Assembly: GCA_015709575.1 (NCBI GenBank)
Contig: CP054190.1
Location: forward strand, 124,001 to 188,000
Direction of reading: 5' to 3'
DNA length: 64,000 nt
DNA from: Planctomycetia bacterium
GTDB lineage: Bacteria; Planctomycetota; Phycisphaerae; UBA1845; Fen-1342
The position numbers and the translations under genes were made by a program. The notes below the pieces were generated by a model that was not told the DNA's origin, ran no database searches, and saw nothing but the letters and a program-made list of their open reading frames with translations. Shown piece after piece: positions 8,701-17,026 of this stretch; within the stretch, counting starts at the first letter, position 1, and each line of letters starts with the position of its first letter.

Positions 8701-9816
8701 CTATTGCATCGATACGGGCATGATGACGTAGAGGAATTCCGTCTTGTCGCCGACATGGATGATCGCGGGCTTGAACCCCAGCTTCAGATCCATGAAGACC
8801 GTCTCCTGCGTCAGCACGCGCAGCGCGTCGCCGATGAACGTCGGATTAAATCCGATCGACAGCGGCTCCTGCGCATACTCGGCCGGGATCTCGATCCGCG
8901 CTTCGCCCTGCTCCGGCGCCTGCGACGTGAGCGTCAGCTTGCCATTCTCGAAGCTCAGCCGCACCGCCCGACTCTCATCCGTCGTCAGCAGTGCGGCCTT
9001 GCGAATCGCGGCGTACAGATCGGTCCGCGAAAGGCGAACCGTCTTGTCGTTGTCCGTCGGAATGACTTTCTCGTAGTCCGGAAAGTGCCCCTCGACCAGC
9101 ACGGTGGAAAGCACGCGATCCCCCGCACGCAGCAGCACCTGGTTGGGCGTCACGCGCACATCGATCGTCCAATCCGCGTTGTCGCGCGGCGGAACAAACA
9201 CCCGCTCCAGCACCTGGAGCGCCTTGGATGGAATGATAAAACGAAAATCCGCGATCTTCGATTCACGCAGCGGGCCGCCGGCCCGCGCCAGCCTTCGCCC
9301 ATCCGTCGCCACCATGTACAACCGACGACCGTCCTTTTCCCACTGCACGCCGTTGATCGCGAACCGGCTGCTCTCGCGGGCCGCGGCATAGAGCGTCAGC
9401 CCGATCAGCCGGCGGACCGTTGCGCCGTCAAGAACCACATCCGGTTCGTCGTCAAACTCAGGAACGGGCGGAAAATCCTCCGGGCTCCCGACCAGAATCT
9501 TGAACTCGCTGCCCGCCCCCCGAATCGTGCAATAGCGATCGTCCGACTCCAGGCTGATCTCAACATCCTGCAGCTCGCGGACAATTTCGAGCAGCCGCGA
9601 CGCCGTCACCACCGCCTTGCCCGGCTTCTTTATGGAAATCGCGGGCAGGCTCGCACGCAGGCCGGCCTCGCCATCCGTCGCGCAGAGCCGCAGCCCATCC
9701 GGCGTGCCCTCCAGCAATACGCACGACAGGATCGGCCGGGTGGTGCGCCCGCCGGTGAGGCTCGCCACCGCGGCGAGCGCGTCCTGGAACTCCTGTCGGG
9801 GAAGCGTGACTTTCAT
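8701..9816 (-). CDS. dnaN: DNA polymerase III beta sliding clamp
   Basis: A 371-residue sliding clamp that tethers the replicative polymerase to DNA. Three similar beta-clamp domains are recognisable. The N-terminal block (LTGGRTTRPILSCVLLEG) and the family block YMVATDGRRLARAGG in the middle domain are present, and the protein ends with the hydrophobic strand EFLYVIMPVSMQ, including the C-terminal pocket residues. The ATG at 9816 with GAGAGG upstream is preferred over a TTG five codons earlier. No dnaA or recF is adjacent. Upstream lies a hairpin that likely terminates the preceding gene, so dnaN probably has its own promoter in 9817-9997. Confidence 0.96.
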   Translation of the reverse strand: MKVTLPRQEFQDALAAVASLTGGRTTRPILSCVLLEGTPDGLRLCATDGEAGLRASLPAISIKKPGKAVVTASRLLEIVRELQDVEISLESDDRYCTIRGAGSEFKILVGSPEDFPPVPEFDDEPDVVLDGATVRRLIGLTLYAAARESSRFAINGVQWEKDGRRLYMVATDGRRLARAGGPLRESKIADFRFIIPSKALQVLERVFVPPRDNADWTIDVRVTPNQVLLRAGDRVLSTVLVEGHFPDYEKVIPTDNDKTVRLSRTDLYAAIRKAALLTTDESRAVRLSFENGKLTLTSQAPEQGEARIEIPAEYAQEPLSIGFNPTFIGDALRVLTQETVFMDLKLGFKPAIIHVGDKTEFLYVIMPVSMQ

Positions 9817-9997
9817 CGCCGAACCTCTCAATCCACACAGACCAACCGACGATCGGCACCCGGACGGGGCAGCACCGGACCCCGCGGGCGATGACCGCCT
9901 GCGCGCCGCCGATTCAACCCACGACGACGCCCGGGAAGGGGACGTAATTGACTGGCGTCATTTTATCCTCGCGCGCGCCCGCCCGCCAGAAAGCGAA

Positions 9998-10021
9998 CCG
10001 ACCCGCGCGGTGGCGGGTCGG
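9998..10021 (-). terminator. Hairpin terminator after the 563-residue gene
   Basis: A perfect 9-bp stem, CCGACCCGC with GCGGGTCGG, and a 6-nt loop. On the minus strand it follows the stop of the gene ending at 10064 by about 40 nt and is trailed by the moderately T-rich TTCGCTTTCT. The T-run is imperfect, so efficiency is uncertain. Confidence 0.5.
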
Positions 10022-10063
10022 CTCGAATGACGTGCCGGGCTACCGGGTTCGACTGGCGGCAGC

Positions 10064-11755
10064 CTACTGCTCGATCGGGGCTTCGCCCTCGTCGCCCATC
10101 AGGCGCTCAACCGCCTCCGTGATGGAACGGACCGCCGACGTTGGCACATGCAATTCCAGCCGCACGACGCGCCGCTCGATGTACACCCCCATCGCAATCG
10201 GGCCGGCCGGACCGAAGCGGATGTTCGGAAGGGCAAGTCCCATCGCCTGGACCACGCGCATCGACGCCCGCGCGCACTCCGCCACGTCAATCAACATCAC
10301 GCCCAGCGGCCGCGGAGAGAGCGACCGCCGAGCCGTCTCCCCCATCGTGCCGGTCGCCATCCCCGCATCAGGCTTGATCTCGATCAACTCCTTGATCCCG
10401 CGCCGCGCCGCGACATCCGACCCCATCGCCAGGCCCACCCCCACGGCGGATTCCGCCGTCGCAATCACGAGCGGAGTGCCGTACGCGGCGGCGATGATCG
10501 CGGCCTCCTCACGGCTGTCATCCAGCGTGACCGAGGTGATGCTCGTGCGCTTGCCGGCGATTTCCTCCGTCGCATTCGAGATCGTCGCACCCTTTACATA
10601 GCTGTTCAGCCCGATGGTCACGCGGTTGTAATCGTCCAGACGGCGGGCGGCCTCGGCCGGATTGTCCGCGAAATACTGCCCGAACAGCGCAAACTTCGAT
10701 CCTGCGGCGCCTACCGCGAGCGAGCAACCTGTGATCGAATCCGCGACCTTCGACCACGCGTTGACCGCCTCGTCCACCTTCGCGCGGGTCTCGGCAGTCT
10801 CCGGCGAGGCGCCCAACTTGATGATCTCGCGAACCAGCTCATCCCACGCGCTGCCAGCCCCGATCGGCGTGGCGGTCTCAAACGCCATCACGACCATGGC
10901 GGCGCTGGCGGGCAACCCCCGAAGCAACTCGCGACCCGATCCCTTGGCCTTTTCAATCGCGCTGCCGGTCGCCCCACCGAATTCAGTCAGCACGTCGAGC
11001 CGGGCTGCATCACCGCTGATGCGAAGACCGACCGCGAATCGCTCCGCATCTTCCACCGTGTCCGCAAAACCTTTGCCGACCGCGCCGAAAAAGGCCCGCA
11101 TCGCGGCGATTTCGTTCTCCTCGCCGTCGGCGGGCATGCCCATCTCTACGAACGTACCGAACAGCTCGATGGTCCCGCGAACGGACTCTTTCCAAGCCGG
11201 AACATCAACAACTGCAACGACTTGTGCACGGTCAAGTGCCGCGATAGATCCGGTCTTCTCTGCAACCCTGCCGGTCCAGCGCGCTGTCGCGACCCGCTCC
11301 TTTTCGTCCGCGACGACGATCCGCCCATCCCGCACGGCGCCCCAACCCGAGTGCTCATCGCCGAGCCGGAAGAGCCCATCGGCCGCGTCCTCGGCGGCAA
11401 CCGTGCGCTTCCACACAGCCACGTCTTTTGGAAAGAGAATCGCGCCTGGCTCATCGTCACCCTCGCGGGTGTAGATCACCAGGCCGGCCGCGAGATCGAG
11501 ACCGTCGGTTGGATAAGGGAAATCAATCGCGGCCAGCAGCGATGGGCCGGTCAGGCCGCCCCACGCCGTAATCTTGGCGCCCTTCCCGAACGCTGAAACG
11601 CCGGATGCCAGGTCGTTGACGTTGGGAATCAGCAGCGCGGCCTCGGCGTCATCCGGCACGGCCGCCAGCAGCTTTCGGAGATCCGCCTCGGAGGGCGCCG
11701 CAAATAGCACGCCCGCCAGCAGTAACAGCGATAAGCGCCCGGAATGGTGGCCCAC
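10064..11755 (-). CDS. Secreted protein of unknown function
   Basis: A 563-residue protein starting at GTG 11755, chosen because AAGGGA lies seven bases upstream and a clean signal peptide follows (SLLLLAGVLFAAPSEA, cleavage near residue 23). The mature part has alternating beta-strand and helix character, with repeated blocks of the type LLxGLPASAAMVVMAFE and SLAVGAAGSKFALFGQYF. This resembles planctomycete DUF3352-like or periplasmic barrel-type proteins, but no catalytic motif is visible. It lies between parB and dnaN on the same strand. That position does not by itself imply a replication role, because it has its own leader and terminator. Confidence 0.75.
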   Translation of the reverse strand: MGHHSGRLSLLLLAGVLFAAPSEADLRKLLAAVPDDAEAALLIPNVNDLASGVSAFGKGAKITAWGGLTGPSLLAAIDFPYPTDGLDLAAGLVIYTREGDDEPGAILFPKDVAVWKRTVAAEDAADGLFRLGDEHSGWGAVRDGRIVVADEKERVATARWTGRVAEKTGSIAALDRAQVVAVVDVPAWKESVRGTIELFGTFVEMGMPADGEENEIAAMRAFFGAVGKGFADTVEDAERFAVGLRISGDAARLDVLTEFGGATGSAIEKAKGSGRELLRGLPASAAMVVMAFETATPIGAGSAWDELVREIIKLGASPETAETRAKVDEAVNAWSKVADSITGCSLAVGAAGSKFALFGQYFADNPAEAARRLDDYNRVTIGLNSYVKGATISNATEEIAGKRTSITSVTLDDSREEAAIIAAAYGTPLVIATAESAVGVGLAMGSDVAARRGIKELIEIKPDAGMATGTMGETARRSLSPRPLGVMLIDVAECARASMRVVQAMGLALPNIRFGPAGPIAMGVYIERRVVRLELHVPTSAVRSITEAVERLMGDEGEAPIEQ

Positions 11756-11839
11756 AAGATTGTCCCTTCATTGGAAGTGTGTGCGGCGCAGCACGTGTTC
11801 CGCGCCGGGCGCGCCTGTTTCTATAATTTCTAGTAATCG

Positions 11840-12775
11840 CTATCCGATCAGCGAGTCTGCCCCGAATGCCTGGGCAATCCGGTCGAAATCCTCGATGCTG
11901 CCATATGATACGATCACGCGGCCCGCATTCTTCCGCTTACCCGTGATGACCTGCACCGGCAGCCCGATCGCCCGGCTCAACTGGTCCGCCACGCTTTCCA
12001 TGTGTCTCACGGCGCCGGTAGGCGTCCGATCGGAAGACGGATCCGAGCTCGGCTCGCGGCAGAGCGATTCGACTTGTCGAACCGACAGGCTTCGTCGTGC
12101 CGCCATCTTTGCAACCGCCAATTGCCGCTGAGGATCCGACAACCCGGCAATCGCGCGGGCATGACCCATCGTGATCTGTTGGCCCGCCAGCATGGCGCGC
12201 ACTTCGTGCGGCAACCTCAGCAGCCGGAGATAGTTGACGATGGTTGTGCGGTTCTCGGATAGCCGAACCGCGAGCTGTTCCGGCGTTCCACCAAACTGAT
12301 CCAGGTAGCGCTGATACCCTTCAGCCCGCTCCAGCGGCCCCAGGTCTTGTCGTTGCAGATTTTCGACGAGGGCAATCTCGAGCGACTCCGCATCGCTCAT
12401 TTCGCGGACCGTTGCCGGAATAGTTTTCAGCCCCGCCCGCTGGCTGGCCCTCCAGCGCCGCTCCCCAGCCACAAGCTCATAGCGTCCGTCCGGGAGGGGG
12501 CGAACCATGATTGGCTGCAGGACGCCGTTCACGCGAATCGAGTTGGACAGCTCGGCCAGTGCGGCCTCGTCAAATTCGCGGCGGGGCTGATTGGGGTTGG
12601 GTCGAATCGCGTCGATCGCGATTTCGGCCACCTTTGTTGACGACGCAGAAAGCGCGGAGACCGCAGGGTTTTTGGCTCCCTGCGGCCCCTTCGCCGGAAT
12701 CAGAGCACCGAGGCCGCGGCCAAGGCGGATAACGGGACTCGTCGCGGGCTTTGTCGGGCCGGTGTTTTGTTTCAC
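11840..12775 (-). CDS. parB: Chromosome partitioning protein ParB
   Basis: A 311-residue ParB/Spo0J homologue. An N-terminal GRGLGALIP motif is followed by the ParB/Srx CTPase-like domain (IRPNPNQPRREFDE, then the conserved ELVAGERRWRASQRAG). The helix-turn-helix that reads parS comes next (GTPEQLAVRLSENRTTIVNYLRLLRLP), and the C-terminal dimer domain ends the protein. The frame is open from a GTG at 12784, but the GTG at 12775 is preferred because GGAG sits eight bases before it. parS overlaps this translation start. parA, normally immediately upstream, is absent; the upstream gene is a nuclease. Confidence 0.95.
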   Translation of the reverse strand: MKQNTGPTKPATSPVIRLGRGLGALIPAKGPQGAKNPAVSALSASSTKVAEIAIDAIRPNPNQPRREFDEAALAELSNSIRVNGVLQPIMVRPLPDGRYELVAGERRWRASQRAGLKTIPATVREMSDAESLEIALVENLQRQDLGPLERAEGYQRYLDQFGGTPEQLAVRLSENRTTIVNYLRLLRLPHEVRAMLAGQQITMGHARAIAGLSDPQRQLAVAKMAARRSLSVRQVESLCREPSSDPSSDRTPTGAVRHMESVADQLSRAIGLPVQVITGKRKNAGRVIVSYGSIEDFDRIAQAFGADSLIG

Positions 12776-12783
12776 GTGGAACA
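12768..12783. promoter_or_regulatory. parS centromere site at the parB start
   Basis: The 16-mer TGTTCCACGTGAAACA (minus strand) fits the universal parS consensus TGTTNCACGTGAAACA at every defined position. It spans the gap between the parB ribosome site and its GTG start and reaches into the first codons. ParB bound here would lie on its own translation start region. parS sites cluster near the chromosome origin in most bacteria. Confidence 0.9.
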
Positions 12784-12800
12784 CTCCAGGGGCGCGCGCC

Positions 12801-13481
12801 CTACTTCGGCGGATCGCACGAGTTGCAGGGCGTCAGGCCGCGCTTTTTTGCTTCTTTCAGGGGGATCGCCTTGCGGCTCTTTTTCAGGTGCTCACAGTCG
12901 GCCTTGTGGTACCGCTGGCCCGTGCGAGTCGAGTACACGACCGTTTCGCCTGGCGCGATGGTCACATCGTCCGTGTCGGCCGCCGCGCCGGCCGGCGGTG
13001 CCGCGTCCGCGTAGAGGCCCTTCTTGAGCCGCTGCGCCCGATCCGCGTAGCTGCGGAACAGCGCCAAGTGCGCGTGCTTGTCCGATGAAGGGGCGCCATA
13101 CCCGGCACGGATAAGCTCCACGTTGGCGAACAATCCATCGGGACCGCGGAAGACATACGCGCTTCGCTCGGGGGTGTCCTTGTCCTCGACAAACTCGAGC
13201 GCCACCAGCTCCCCGGCCAATAGGTTGGCGGCGAACGCCTGACAACTCTGAACAGACTGGGGTGCCGGATCAATCAGTCCCGCGAGCCGCACGCGCCCCT
13301 GCTTGCCGCCTCGCGACACGACCAGCGTCACGGCGTCATCCATGCGAATCACTTCATAGGCCGACTTCGCGTCAAACGCGGCAGGGATGGGCGGTGCGAC
13401 CGCCGCGCCATCCCCAACGGTCGCCGCCGAAGCCAACAGCAGTACGGCCGCCCCAACCAACCCGACCAGACGAGCACTCAT
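12801..13481 (-). CDS. Secreted SNase-like protein with C-terminal His/Cys motif
   Basis: A 226-residue exported protein. The ATG at 13481 follows GGAG and opens a signal peptide (RLVGLVGAAVLLLASAAT). The core resembles staphylococcal nuclease (thermonuclease) domains (TLVVSRGGKQGRVRLAGLID, SCQAFAANLLAGELVALEF, NVELIRAGYGAP). The usual catalytic Arg/Glu pattern is only partly preserved, so nuclease activity is uncertain. The C-terminus (from about residue 185) carries VVYSTRTGQRYHKADCEHLKK and TPCNSCDPPK, a small Cys/His motif often found after SNase or ComEC domains and likely to bind metal. The gene ends 25 nt before parB and is probably co-transcribed with it. Confidence 0.75.
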   Translation of the reverse strand: MSARLVGLVGAAVLLLASAATVGDGAAVAPPIPAAFDAKSAYEVIRMDDAVTLVVSRGGKQGRVRLAGLIDPAPQSVQSCQAFAANLLAGELVALEFVEDKDTPERSAYVFRGPDGLFANVELIRAGYGAPSSDKHAHLALFRSYADRAQRLKKGLYADAAPPAGAAADTDDVTIAPGETVVYSTRTGQRYHKADCEHLKKSRKAIPLKEAKKRGLTPCNSCDPPK

Positions 13482-13587
13482 CGCGAGCTCCGTTGCCTGA
13501 GATGCATCCCGCGCAGCCGGAAGTGTAGCGAGCAGATCGGTGAACGCAATCGAAAACTCGCTCGCGCAGGCGAGGCTGGTGCGAGCT

Positions 13588-14226
13588 TCAAGGCGCCAAT
13601 CGCTCGATGATCCACCCGCCATCGCGGCGATACCGGATTCGATCGTGCAGCCGGCTCTCGCGACCCTGCCAGAACTCGAACACGGTCGGCGCCAGCCGAT
13701 ACCCACCCCAATCCGCCGGGCGCGACACCGCGCCCCCACAAAGCAATTCTACCCGCGCCAGCACTTGATTTTCTAGGATTTCTCTTGATTCAATTATTTC
13801 GCTCTGCGGCGAGACGCTCGCACCGACCTGCGAATACCACGGACGGGAGGCAAAATAGCTGTCGGATTCCGCCGCGCTGACCCGCGACACCGCCCCCTCC
13901 ACTCGCACTTGTCGCTCCAGTTCCGTCCACCAGAACACCAGTGCCGCCCTCGGGTTCTGCTCCAGTTCGCGCCCTTTTCGGCTTCGATAGTGCGTGAAAA
14001 AAGTCAGCCCGTCCGGATCAATCCCCTTTAACAGCACCATCCGCACCGACGGCGCCCCGCCCGCATCCGCGGTCGCGAGCGCCATCGCGTTCGGCTCTCG
14101 AATCCCGGACCGCACCGCCGCGTCATACCATTCAGCGAACAGCGCCAGCGGGTCCGCCGGCACGTTGCGCTCATCCAATCCGCCGGAGGAGTACTCGCGC
14201 CGCTCATCCCGGGGTGATCGCGTCAT
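13588..14226 (-). CDS. pdxH: Pyridoxine/pyridoxamine 5'-phosphate oxidase
   Basis: A 212-residue FMN oxidase that makes pyridoxal 5'-phosphate from PNP or PMP. The FMN-binding segment is clear (PSVRMVLLKGIDPDGLTFFTHYRSRKGREL), as are ALVFWWTELERQVRVEG, the conserved SRPWYSQVGASVSPQS, and the C-terminal substrate block EFWQGRESRLHDRIRYRR ending in ERLAP. Length matches E. coli PdxH. It is the first gene of the minus-strand run toward parB and is divergent from the FAD oxidase gene, separated by 65 bp. Confidence 0.96.
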   Translation of the reverse strand: MTRSPRDERREYSSGGLDERNVPADPLALFAEWYDAAVRSGIREPNAMALATADAGGAPSVRMVLLKGIDPDGLTFFTHYRSRKGRELEQNPRAALVFWWTELERQVRVEGAVSRVSAAESDSYFASRPWYSQVGASVSPQSEIIESREILENQVLARVELLCGGAVSRPADWGGYRLAPTVFEFWQGRESRLHDRIRYRRDGGWIIERLAP

Positions 14227-14279
14227 GCATTGATCTTACCCCGTCCACGGCGCGAGCACGGACAACCCGTGCCGAGCGA

Positions 14280-14285
14280 TACAAT
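14280..14285 (+). promoter_or_regulatory. Possible -10 box giving a leaderless FAD-oxidase mRNA
   Basis: TACAAT ends six bases before the ATG at 14292, so transcription would begin at or next to the start codon. The only -35-like match is CGGACA at 14259-14264 with a short 15-nt spacer. No ribosome site is seen before the ATG, which agrees with a leaderless message. Weak evidence overall. Confidence 0.3.
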
Positions 14286-14291
14286 CCGCTC

Positions 14292-15719
14292 ATGATCCAG
14301 CCGGATGTCGTGGCCGAACTCCGCTCGATCGTCGGCTCGTCCGCACTGATCGACTCGCCCACGTCCCGCCGCGCGTATGAGTGCGACGCATTCACACTGG
14401 TGAGGCACAGCCCCGGACTCGTGGTCCTGCCTGGAAGCGCCGATGAGGTCGCGGCCATTGTTCGATTGCTGCACCGTAGCGGCATTCCGTTTGTTCCGCG
14501 CGGCGCGGGAACCGGCCTGGCGGGCGGATCGATCGCCCGCCCCGATGCCGTCATGATCGGGCTGAATCGCATGCGCCGAATCCGGCGCATTGACGTGCGG
14601 AACCGCCTGGCCGAGGTAGAGGCCGGGGTCGCAAACCTCGCCATGACCCGAGCGGTCGCGGCTGACGGGTTCCAGTTTGCTCCCGACCCAAGTTCCCAGC
14701 AGGCATGCAGCATCGGCGGCAACTGCGCCACCAACGCCGGCGGTCCGCATACGCTCAAGTGCGGCGTCACCGTCAATCACATCCTGGCGATCGAATTCGT
14801 GACGTGCGATGGACGCCTGCTGCGGATCGGCTGCGAGCAGGGCGATAGCGCCGGTCTTGATCTTGTCGGGCTAATCGTCGGCAGCGAGGGGACCTTTGGT
14901 ATTGTCACTGCGGCGACGGTGCGCCTGTCGCGCACGCCGCCGACGGTGCGAACCTTGCTGGCCGTATTCGAATCCATCGGCGACGCAACACAGACCGTCA
15001 GTGACATCATTGCCCGCGGGATCACGCCGGCCGCGATGGAGATGATGGACGCGGGCGTCATCGAGGCAGTAGAAGCGGCGTTTCAGGTCGGATTGCCGCT
15101 CGATGCCGCGGCGGTGCTGATCATCGAGGTAGACGGTGTGGCAGCCGGGCTGGATGCCGAGGCCGAGCAGGCCGCCGGGATTGCCCGGTCAAACCGCGCT
15201 CGAAGTGTCCGCGCTGCGGCCAACGAGGAGGAGCGGGCGGCGCTCTGGAAGTCGCGAAAGCGTGCCGCCGGCGCGCTGGGTCGTATCACCACCAGCTACT
15301 GCACGCAGGACGGCGTCGTGCCGCGCAGCGAGCTGCCCGGCCTGATGAGTGAAATCGCAACGATCGCCGCCCGGCACGAGCTGCGAGTCGCGAACCTGGT
15401 ACACGCCGGCGACGGGAACATCCATCCGATCCTGATGTACGACGAAAATGACCCGGAGCAGGTTCGGCGGGTGATCCGCGCCGGTGAGGAGATTCTCTGC
15501 GCCTGCATCCGCCGCGGGGGAACTGTCACCGGAGAGCATGGGATCGGCGTGGAAAAGATGGACTTGATGCCGCTGCTGTTCTCGCCGGCCGACCTCGCCG
15601 CGATGCTGCGGCTGCGCAGCGCGTTCAATCCGGGGGGCCTTTGCAACCCGCACAAGATCTTCCCGGACACCAAGGGCTGCTGGGAGATTCACAAGCCCGG
15701 CAAGCGCGCCGCGATCTGA
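14292..15719 (+). CDS. FAD-linked oxidase, GlcD/D-lactate dehydrogenase type
   Basis: A 475-residue FAD-binding PCMH-fold oxidoreductase, like the glycolate oxidase subunit GlcD and D-lactate dehydrogenases. The FAD-binding pattern is present (PFVPRGAGTGLAGGSIA, then DPSSQQACSIGGNCATNAGG and VGSEGTFGIVTAATVRL), and the C-terminal domain contains NLVHAGDGNIHPILMYDE and VTGEHGIGVEKMDLM, conserved in the family. The substrate (glycolate, lactate or another 2-hydroxy acid) cannot be told from sequence. The frame is open to 14214, but only the ATG at 14292 aligns with the family and avoids overlap with pdxH. GlcE and GlcF are not adjacent. Confidence 0.88.
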   Translation: MIQPDVVAELRSIVGSSALIDSPTSRRAYECDAFTLVRHSPGLVVLPGSADEVAAIVRLLHRSGIPFVPRGAGTGLAGGSIARPDAVMIGLNRMRRIRRIDVRNRLAEVEAGVANLAMTRAVAADGFQFAPDPSSQQACSIGGNCATNAGGPHTLKCGVTVNHILAIEFVTCDGRLLRIGCEQGDSAGLDLVGLIVGSEGTFGIVTAATVRLSRTPPTVRTLLAVFESIGDATQTVSDIIARGITPAAMEMMDAGVIEAVEAAFQVGLPLDAAAVLIIEVDGVAAGLDAEAEQAAGIARSNRARSVRAAANEEERAALWKSRKRAAGALGRITTSYCTQDGVVPRSELPGLMSEIATIAARHELRVANLVHAGDGNIHPILMYDENDPEQVRRVIRAGEEILCACIRRGGTVTGEHGIGVEKMDLMPLLFSPADLAAMLRLRSAFNPGGLCNPHKIFPDTKGCWEIHKPGKRAAI

Positions 15720-15728
15720 CGCGTAGCG

Positions 15729-16790
15729 CTAGCCGCTGTGCTTGAAGAGGATCACGTCTCCATCGGCAATGACGTAGCCCTTTGGCTCCAGCCGCACCTT
15801 GTTGCGCGCCTTGGCCTCGCGCATCGACCCGGCTTCATGAAGATCGGCAAACGAGACGGTCTCGGCCTTGATGAACCCCTTGGCCAGATCGGTGTGAATC
15901 TTCCCGGCCGCCTCGACGGCGGTGAAGCCGCGCGGAATCGGCCAGGCGCGCACTTCCTCGGGGCCGGCCGTGAGGAAGTTGATCATGTTCAGTCCGTCGA
16001 AACAGGCGCGGATGATCCGGTCGCGGGCCAGCGCCTGGATGCCGTATCCGGCCATGAACTCAGGCCGATCGGCGGCATCGACCTGCATGATCTCGGCCTC
16101 GATCGAGGCACAGATCGCGAACGTCGCGACGGCGTGATCGGGGCGGAAGGGCGGCTCGGCGCCGATCCGCGATTCGCCCACGTTGAACAGGACGACTTGC
16201 GACTTCTGCGTCAGGAATCCGAAGCTGCGCACCATTTTTTCCTGCTCGCCGGCCTGCACAACGGTACTCAGCGGCTTCTCGCTTTCGAGCGCATCCTTGC
16301 AGGTGTGCAGCAGCTCCAGCTCGCGGCGCTGCTCCTCGCGTTTTTCGCTCGGCTTTTTCAGGGCCGCTTCGAGCTTTTCGATCCGGTTGGAGCAGATGGC
16401 CAGATCCGCCAGCAGGGTTTCATCCCGGAGCAGGCGAAGGTCGCGCTCGGGGTTGACACTGCCGCCGTGAGCGGGCACGGACTCATTCTCAAAGGCACGC
16501 AGCACGACCAGCAGCAGATCGGCCTGGCGGAGGGTCGGCAGGTGTTTTTCCATGCCGGCGTGCTCGCTTTCGCCCTCGCGCGCTCCTGGCAGATCAACGA
16601 AATCCATCGTCGCTTCCGTCCGCTTTTTGGGGGAGTACGCCTGTTCGAGCCAATCGAGGCGCGGTTCCGGGATCCGAACGGCCGCGAGTTGCTCATCCCC
16701 GGGGCGCTGGTGGTCACGGCCAAGGCCGGTGATCGCGGAAAACACCGTGCTCTTGCCCGACAGCGGAAAGCCGACAATCCCGACCCGCAT
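15729..16790 (-). CDS. ychF: YchF/Obg-type GTPase-like protein with TGS domain
   Basis: A 353-residue protein of the YchF branch of the Obg superfamily, ribosome-associated nucleotidases that often prefer ATP. The start at 16790 gives the family N-terminus MRVGIVGFPLSGKSTVF. The P-loop GFPLSGKST differs from the usual G-x-PNVGKST. FVDLPGAREGESEHAG is the Walker B/G3 region. The YchF hallmark N-x-x-E in place of NKxD is seen in LFNVGES. The C-terminal TGS/DUF933 region (RGFTAVEAAGKIHTDLAKGF, ending VIADGDVILFKHSG) is complete. It converges on the FAD oxidase gene with a 9-bp gap. Confidence 0.85.
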   Translation of the reverse strand: MRVGIVGFPLSGKSTVFSAITGLGRDHQRPGDEQLAAVRIPEPRLDWLEQAYSPKKRTEATMDFVDLPGAREGESEHAGMEKHLPTLRQADLLLVVLRAFENESVPAHGGSVNPERDLRLLRDETLLADLAICSNRIEKLEAALKKPSEKREEQRRELELLHTCKDALESEKPLSTVVQAGEQEKMVRSFGFLTQKSQVVLFNVGESRIGAEPPFRPDHAVATFAICASIEAEIMQVDAADRPEFMAGYGIQALARDRIIRACFDGLNMINFLTAGPEEVRAWPIPRGFTAVEAAGKIHTDLAKGFIKAETVSFADLHEAGSMREAKARNKVRLEPKGYVIADGDVILFKHSG

Positions 16791-16872
16791 GAACACACTC
16801 GCTTGGAAGGTGGGGGCGCAAGGTTGGCCGACCCCGGACAACCGGGTGATCCGGGCATGTCCCGATCGACCC

Positions 16873-16896
16873 GTCGCGGCGGTTGTCCGCCGCGAC
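16873..16896. other. Perfect hairpin in the ychF/lipoprotein divergent region
   Basis: GTCGCGGCGG and CCGCCGCGAC form a perfect 10-bp stem around a TTGT tetraloop. It lies between the divergent starts at 16790 and 17027, next to the AT-rich GATGATAATAGC that could hold -10 elements in either direction. It might be an operator or a leader structure. No function can be shown. Confidence 0.4.
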
Positions 16897-17026
16897 CGCC
16901 GATGATAATAGCGGTGTTGTTACCCTCCCGACAGCGGGCCGCGCGTTGCGAAACGGAGCGCCCGCGAACAGAATGTGTCCGGTCGCGCGAGCATCGGCTC
17001 TGCGTGCGCCCGGCCCCGGAGTGTGC

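Noticed and set aside
9817..10063. The gap before dnaN as the replication origin
   Set aside because: No cluster of TTATCCACA-like boxes and no AT-rich unwinding element is visible; only a terminator hairpin and scattered TTATCC matches.
11797..11812. A second parS near CACGTG at about 11,802
   Set aside because: Only the central CACGTG agrees; both outer arms differ from TGTTNC and GAAACA.
12782..12784. GTG at 12784 as the parB start
   Set aside because: The GGAG site would be one base from it. The GTG at 12775 has normal spacing, though the longer form cannot be excluded.
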